From Microbacteriaceae bacterium (GTDB taxonomy: Bacteria > Actinomycetota > Actinomycetes > Actinomycetales > Microbacteriaceae), in NCBI GenBank assembly GCA_003852775.1, contig RDDZ01000056.1, positions 1 to 59,808 on the forward strand: a DNA stretch of 59,808 nucleotides. The letters run 5' to 3'. Positions 55,180-59,808 of this stretch are shown piece by piece. The notes beneath the pieces are model-generated. The model saw nothing but the letters and a program-made list of their open reading frames with translations, was not told the origin of the DNA and ran no database searches. The position numbers and the translations under genes are program-made. Position 1 is the stretch's first letter, and every line of letters begins with the position of its first letter.

Positions 55180-56148
55180 ATGTTCGTCGACCTTCCTGAG
55201 GCCGAGTTGCGCGAGTACCGCAGCAGCCAGACCGATCCCGCCGACTTCGACGCGTTCTGGGACGCGACCCTCGCCGAGAGCCGCGCCGCCGCCCCCGCCG
55301 AGGCCCGTCTCGAGAAGGTCGACGCGGGCCTGCGCACGGTCGACGTGTGGGACGTGACGTTCCCCGGCTTCCAGGGGCAGCCCATCCGCGCGTGGCTGCG
55401 CGTGCCGCGCGGGGCCACGGGTCCGCTGCCGACGGTCGTGCAGTACCAGGGCTACGGCGGAGGCCGCGGCCGCCCGACCGAGAACCTCCTGTACTCGGCC
55501 GGCGGGTTCGCGCACTTCGTGATGGACACACGCGGGCAGGGCTCGGGCTGGTCGATCGGCGCGACGCCCGACTCGGGCGAGACGGGACCGCAGAGCCCCG
55601 GCGTCATGACCCGCGGCATCCACAGCCGCGAGACCTACTACTACCGCCGGCTGTTCACGGACGCCGTGCGCGCCATCGACGTCGTGCGCACGCTCGACGT
55701 CGTCGACTCCTCGCGCATCGCGATCGCGGGCGGCAGCCAGGGCGGCGGCATCACGCTCGCCGTCGCGGGGCTCGTCGACGGTCTCGTGGCCGCGCTGCCG
55801 CAGGTGCCGTTCCTGTGCGACTTCCCGCGCGCCATCACGATCCACGACTCCGACCCCTACCGCGAGCTCGTGCGCTACCTGGCGCAGCACCGGACGCCCA
55901 CGGCCTCCGTGCTCGAGACCCTGTCGTACTTCGACGGCGTCAACTTCGCCCGCCGTGCGACGGTCCCCGCGTGGTTCACGGTCGCCCTCATGGACGAGAT
56001 CTGCAAGCCGTCCACGGTCTTCGGCGCCTACAACGCCTACGCGGGGCCCAAGAGCATCGAGGTCTTCCCCTTCAACGGTCACGAGGGCGGCGGCGCGCAC
56101 ACCGAGGGCGAGAACCTGCGCATCCTGCACGAGGTATTCGGGGACTGA
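55180..56148 (+). CDS. acetyl xylan esterase / cephalosporin-C deacetylase, CE7
   Basis: 322 residues; ATG with AAGGAG at 7 bases. CE7 alpha/beta hydrolase: 'MFVDLPEAELREYRSSQTDP' N-terminus, 'VVQYQGYGGGRGRP' oxyanion loop, 'MDTRGQGSGWSIGATPD', nucleophile Ser in 'AGGSQGGGITLAVAGL', Asp in 'ALMDEICKPST' and His in 'NGHEGGG'. Removes acetyl groups from xylo-oligosaccharides and similar esters inside the cell. No signal peptide. Usual length for the family. Confidence 0.93.
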   Translation: MFVDLPEAELREYRSSQTDPADFDAFWDATLAESRAAAPAEARLEKVDAGLRTVDVWDVTFPGFQGQPIRAWLRVPRGATGPLPTVVQYQGYGGGRGRPTENLLYSAGGFAHFVMDTRGQGSGWSIGATPDSGETGPQSPGVMTRGIHSRETYYYRRLFTDAVRAIDVVRTLDVVDSSRIAIAGGSQGGGITLAVAGLVDGLVAALPQVPFLCDFPRAITIHDSDPYRELVRYLAQHRTPTASVLETLSYFDGVNFARRATVPAWFTVALMDEICKPSTVFGAYNAYAGPKSIEVFPFNGHEGGGAHTEGENLRILHEVFGD

Positions 56149-56157
56149 TCCTGCCGA

Positions 56158-56176
56158 TATACCCCCGAGGGGTATA
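56158..56176. promoter_or_regulatory. CsoR-type operator
   Basis: TATACCCC-cga-GGGGTATA, 8-bp arms around three bases, the classic copper-repressor box, ending 10 bases before the csoR start. It should control csoR-copB. Confidence 0.92.
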
Positions 56177-56186
56177 CCCTGTCGTC

Positions 56187-56467
56187 ATGATCGACGACAT
56201 CAAGAAGCGTGCCCTCCACCGCGCGCGCATCCTCCAGGGGCAGCTGCGCGGCGTGGAGAAGATGATCGAGGACGAGGCGTACTGCGTCGACATCATCACG
56301 CAGACGCTCGCGATCCAGAAGTCGCTCGGCAGCCTGAACAAGCTGCTCGTCGAGAACCACCTGCGCACCCATGTGTCGCACATGTTCGACGAGGGCGGCG
56401 AGACGCGCGACCGGGCGGTCGCCGAGTTGCTCGCCGTCTTCGAGCTCCAGCAGAACCGGGGTGCGTG

Positions 56468-56468
<1 letters not shown>
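56187..56468 (+). CDS. csoR: CsoR/RcnR-family metal-sensing repressor
   Basis: 93 residues, all-helical DUF156 fold. Cys33 ('DEAYCVDIITQ') and His58 ('VENHLRTHV') match two of the three Cu(I) ligands of CsoR, but the third, normally Cys, is His62. Cys-His-His also occurs in nickel/cobalt and some unclassified family members, so the metal is not certain; the operator and the downstream copper ATPase argue for copper. ATG follows the operator by 10 bases. TGATG coupling to copB. Confidence 0.9.
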
Positions 56469-58636
<2,168 letters not shown>

Positions 58637-58785
58637 GCCGGGCGGGGCCGTCGGGCCCGCCCTCCGCGAGCCGCTCGACGAGCGCGAGGCCCGCGTCCGC
58701 CCACTCGATCTCGGCGCGGGCGCGGGCCACGAGGCCCTCGTAGGCGAAGTGCTTGAACGCGATCGTGGGCTCGCGCGCAGACGCG

Positions 58786-58873
58786 CGCTGCCCCGGTTCA
58801 CGGAGCTGCGCACCCACGTTTACGAGCAGATCCAGCGCGCCAAGCGCGGCGAAGCGGTCCGGCCGGGCGCGTG
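58786..58873 (+). pseudogene. C-terminal remnant of an unidentified plus-strand gene
   Basis: The plus strand reads 'LPRFTELRTHVYEQIQRAKR', then 'GEAVRPGA' and a stop at 58871-58873, with normal codon use but no start. It begins where the opposing remnant ends. Too short to assign. Only about 45 bases separate it from the paaX-like gene. Confidence 0.45.
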
Positions 58874-58917
58874 AGGGTGTCGGGACGGCCGTCGTCGGCA
58901 CGGGAGGATGGTGAGTC

Positions 58918-59784
58918 ATGAGGAGTCGTGCGCCGAAGCAGCTCCTGCTCGCCTTCCTCGGCGAGTTCGTGCTCGACCGCCACAGCGATCCGCTGCGCGC
59001 GAGCGTCATCCTCGAGGTGCTCGAAGGGGCCGGCGTCGCGGCGCCCGCCGCGCGCTCGACCCTCGACCGCATGAGCTCCCGCGGGCTCCTGCACCGGTAC
59101 CGGAGGGGGCGTGAGATCGAGTTCGAGCTGACGCCGGAGGCGGAGGCGGTGCTGTGCGAGGGCGGTCAGCGCGTGCGGCAGAGCGACCCCTTCACCCCGC
59201 ACGGCGGTGGCTGGACCCTCGTGACCTTCACTCTGCCCGAGGGGCAGCGCATCCTGCGCCACCGCCTGCGCGCGACTCTCACCTGGGCGGGCTTCGCCCC
59301 GCTTCGCGACGGGCTGTGGCTCGCGCCGGGGGAGGTCGACATGGCCGCCGTGCTCGAGCCGCTGCAGGTCGACCTGCCGGCGGGCGCGCTCACGGCGTTC
59401 CGGGCGCGCGAGCTCCCGGGCTTCTCGATGGCGGAGTCGGTACGGGCCGCGTGGGACGTCGAGGCCATCCGCGCCGCCCACCTCGCCTTCATCGACACGT
59501 GGGGCCGGGCGGGGGTGACCGACGGCAGCCCCAACCCGATCTCGGCGCGCACGATGCTCGTCGCCGACTGGCTCGCGCTCCTGCGGGCCGACCCGCGCCT
59601 GCCGCGCGAGTTCATGGACCCCGACTGGCCCGCCGACCGCTCATTCGCGGTGTACCGCGCGCGGCACGACGAGCTCGACGGGCCCGCCGCCGAGGCGTTC
59701 GCGCGGCTCGTGGGGGGCGGAGGCTTCGCGCCCGGCGGCGGTCGGCGCCTAGCTGTTCTTCCTCGACACGTTGTGAACGCCTGA
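58918..59784 (+). CDS. PaaX-family transcriptional regulator
   Basis: 288 residues; ATG 58918 with GGGAGG upstream. N-terminal winged HTH (about 1-65; 'LLLAFLGEFVLDRHSDPLRA', 'AARSTLDRMSSRGLLHRYRR'), the central PaaX domain (about 80-175; 'GGWTLVTFTLPEGQRILRHR', 'WAGFAPLRDGLWLAPGEVD') and a C-terminal helical domain (about 180-265; 'LVADWLALLRADPRLPREFM'). PaaX represses phenylacetyl-CoA catabolism; no paa genes are in the window. The last 20 residues depart from family character, so the end may be frameshifted. Confidence 0.88.
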   Translation: MRSRAPKQLLLAFLGEFVLDRHSDPLRASVILEVLEGAGVAAPAARSTLDRMSSRGLLHRYRRGREIEFELTPEAEAVLCEGGQRVRQSDPFTPHGGGWTLVTFTLPEGQRILRHRLRATLTWAGFAPLRDGLWLAPGEVDMAAVLEPLQVDLPAGALTAFRARELPGFSMAESVRAAWDVEAIRAAHLAFIDTWGRAGVTDGSPNPISARTMLVADWLALLRADPRLPREFMDPDWPADRSFAVYRARHDELDGPAAEAFARLVGGGGFAPGGGRRLAVLPRHVVNA

Positions 59785-59808
59785 GGTAGGCGAAGACCTC
59801 CGGGACGA

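Noticed and set aside
58786-58919. N-terminal half of a 108-codon minus-strand frame from ATG 58919
   Set aside because: Only its C-terminal half looks coding. The first half is antisense to a plausible plus-strand gene tail, so I annotated two remnants instead of one gene.

Overview
The window reads as a chromosomal segment of a high-GC actinobacterium, most likely of the family Microbacteriaceae. Codon third positions are almost all G or C, start codons are often GTG, and many neighbouring genes overlap by ATGA, GTGA or TGATG. A WhiB1 orthologue, gltX followed by tRNA-Gln(CTG), a DUF6458 protein, an ilvBNC cluster and several leaderless-looking promoters fit the same group. I could not run database searches; assignments rest on motifs, lengths and context.

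Layout. 0-3.6 kb: the distal part of a Bat-like operon (two von Willebrand A proteins, a TPR protein with an acidic Gln-rich tail, a membrane protein). 3.7-9 kb: whiB1, a small membrane protein, a LysR regulator divergent from putA. 9-17 kb: a LuxR-type regulator, a lipoprotein, a peroxiredoxin, tRNA-Lys(CTT), an Lrp regulator, a YitT permease, a D-serine dehydratase-like enzyme, an FAD oxidase, and a membrane protein with a histone-H1-like tail. 16.5-21.9 kb: a TetR-MMPL-YhgE/Pip operon behind twin palindromic operators; the MMPL protein carries a C-terminal ABC-ATPase-like domain with degenerate nucleotide-binding motifs. 22-25 kb: a sugar isomerase divergent from otsA-otsB. 25-37 kb: branched-chain amino-acid genes (ilvD, ilvB, ilvN, ilvC, leuB, ilvE) with mtlD and serA between them. 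37-41 kb: hydrolases, an MFS permease and a LacI fragment.

41.2-44.5 kb is a decaying stretch. A lacI gene without its first HTH helix abuts an araA gene without its 5' part; araA has a further internal deletion and frame change; an M28 peptidase has no start codon and at least two in-frame deletions. A standalone LysR effector domain and a DUF5997 protein are divergently arranged beside it, and an orphan DarT-like ADP-ribosyltransferase follows. 45-48.4 kb: a PPOX protein, an EamA permease, gltX and tRNA-Gln.

48.4-52.6 kb is a small accessory island next to tRNA-Gln: an excisionase-like protein, an integrase remnant running into an AbiEi remnant, a pRiA4b ORF-3 protein and an intact AbiE type IV toxin-antitoxin pair with a palindromic operator. 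52.7-59.8 kb returns to core-like genes: a DUF4190-like membrane protein, a metallo-beta-lactamase-fold hydrolase, a CE7 acetyl esterase, a csoR-copB copper operon and a PaaX regulator, with another two-gene deletion scar near 58.78 kb. A REP-like palindromic repeat occurs three times: twice head to head before ilvC, and once in frame inside the His-rich N-terminus of copB.
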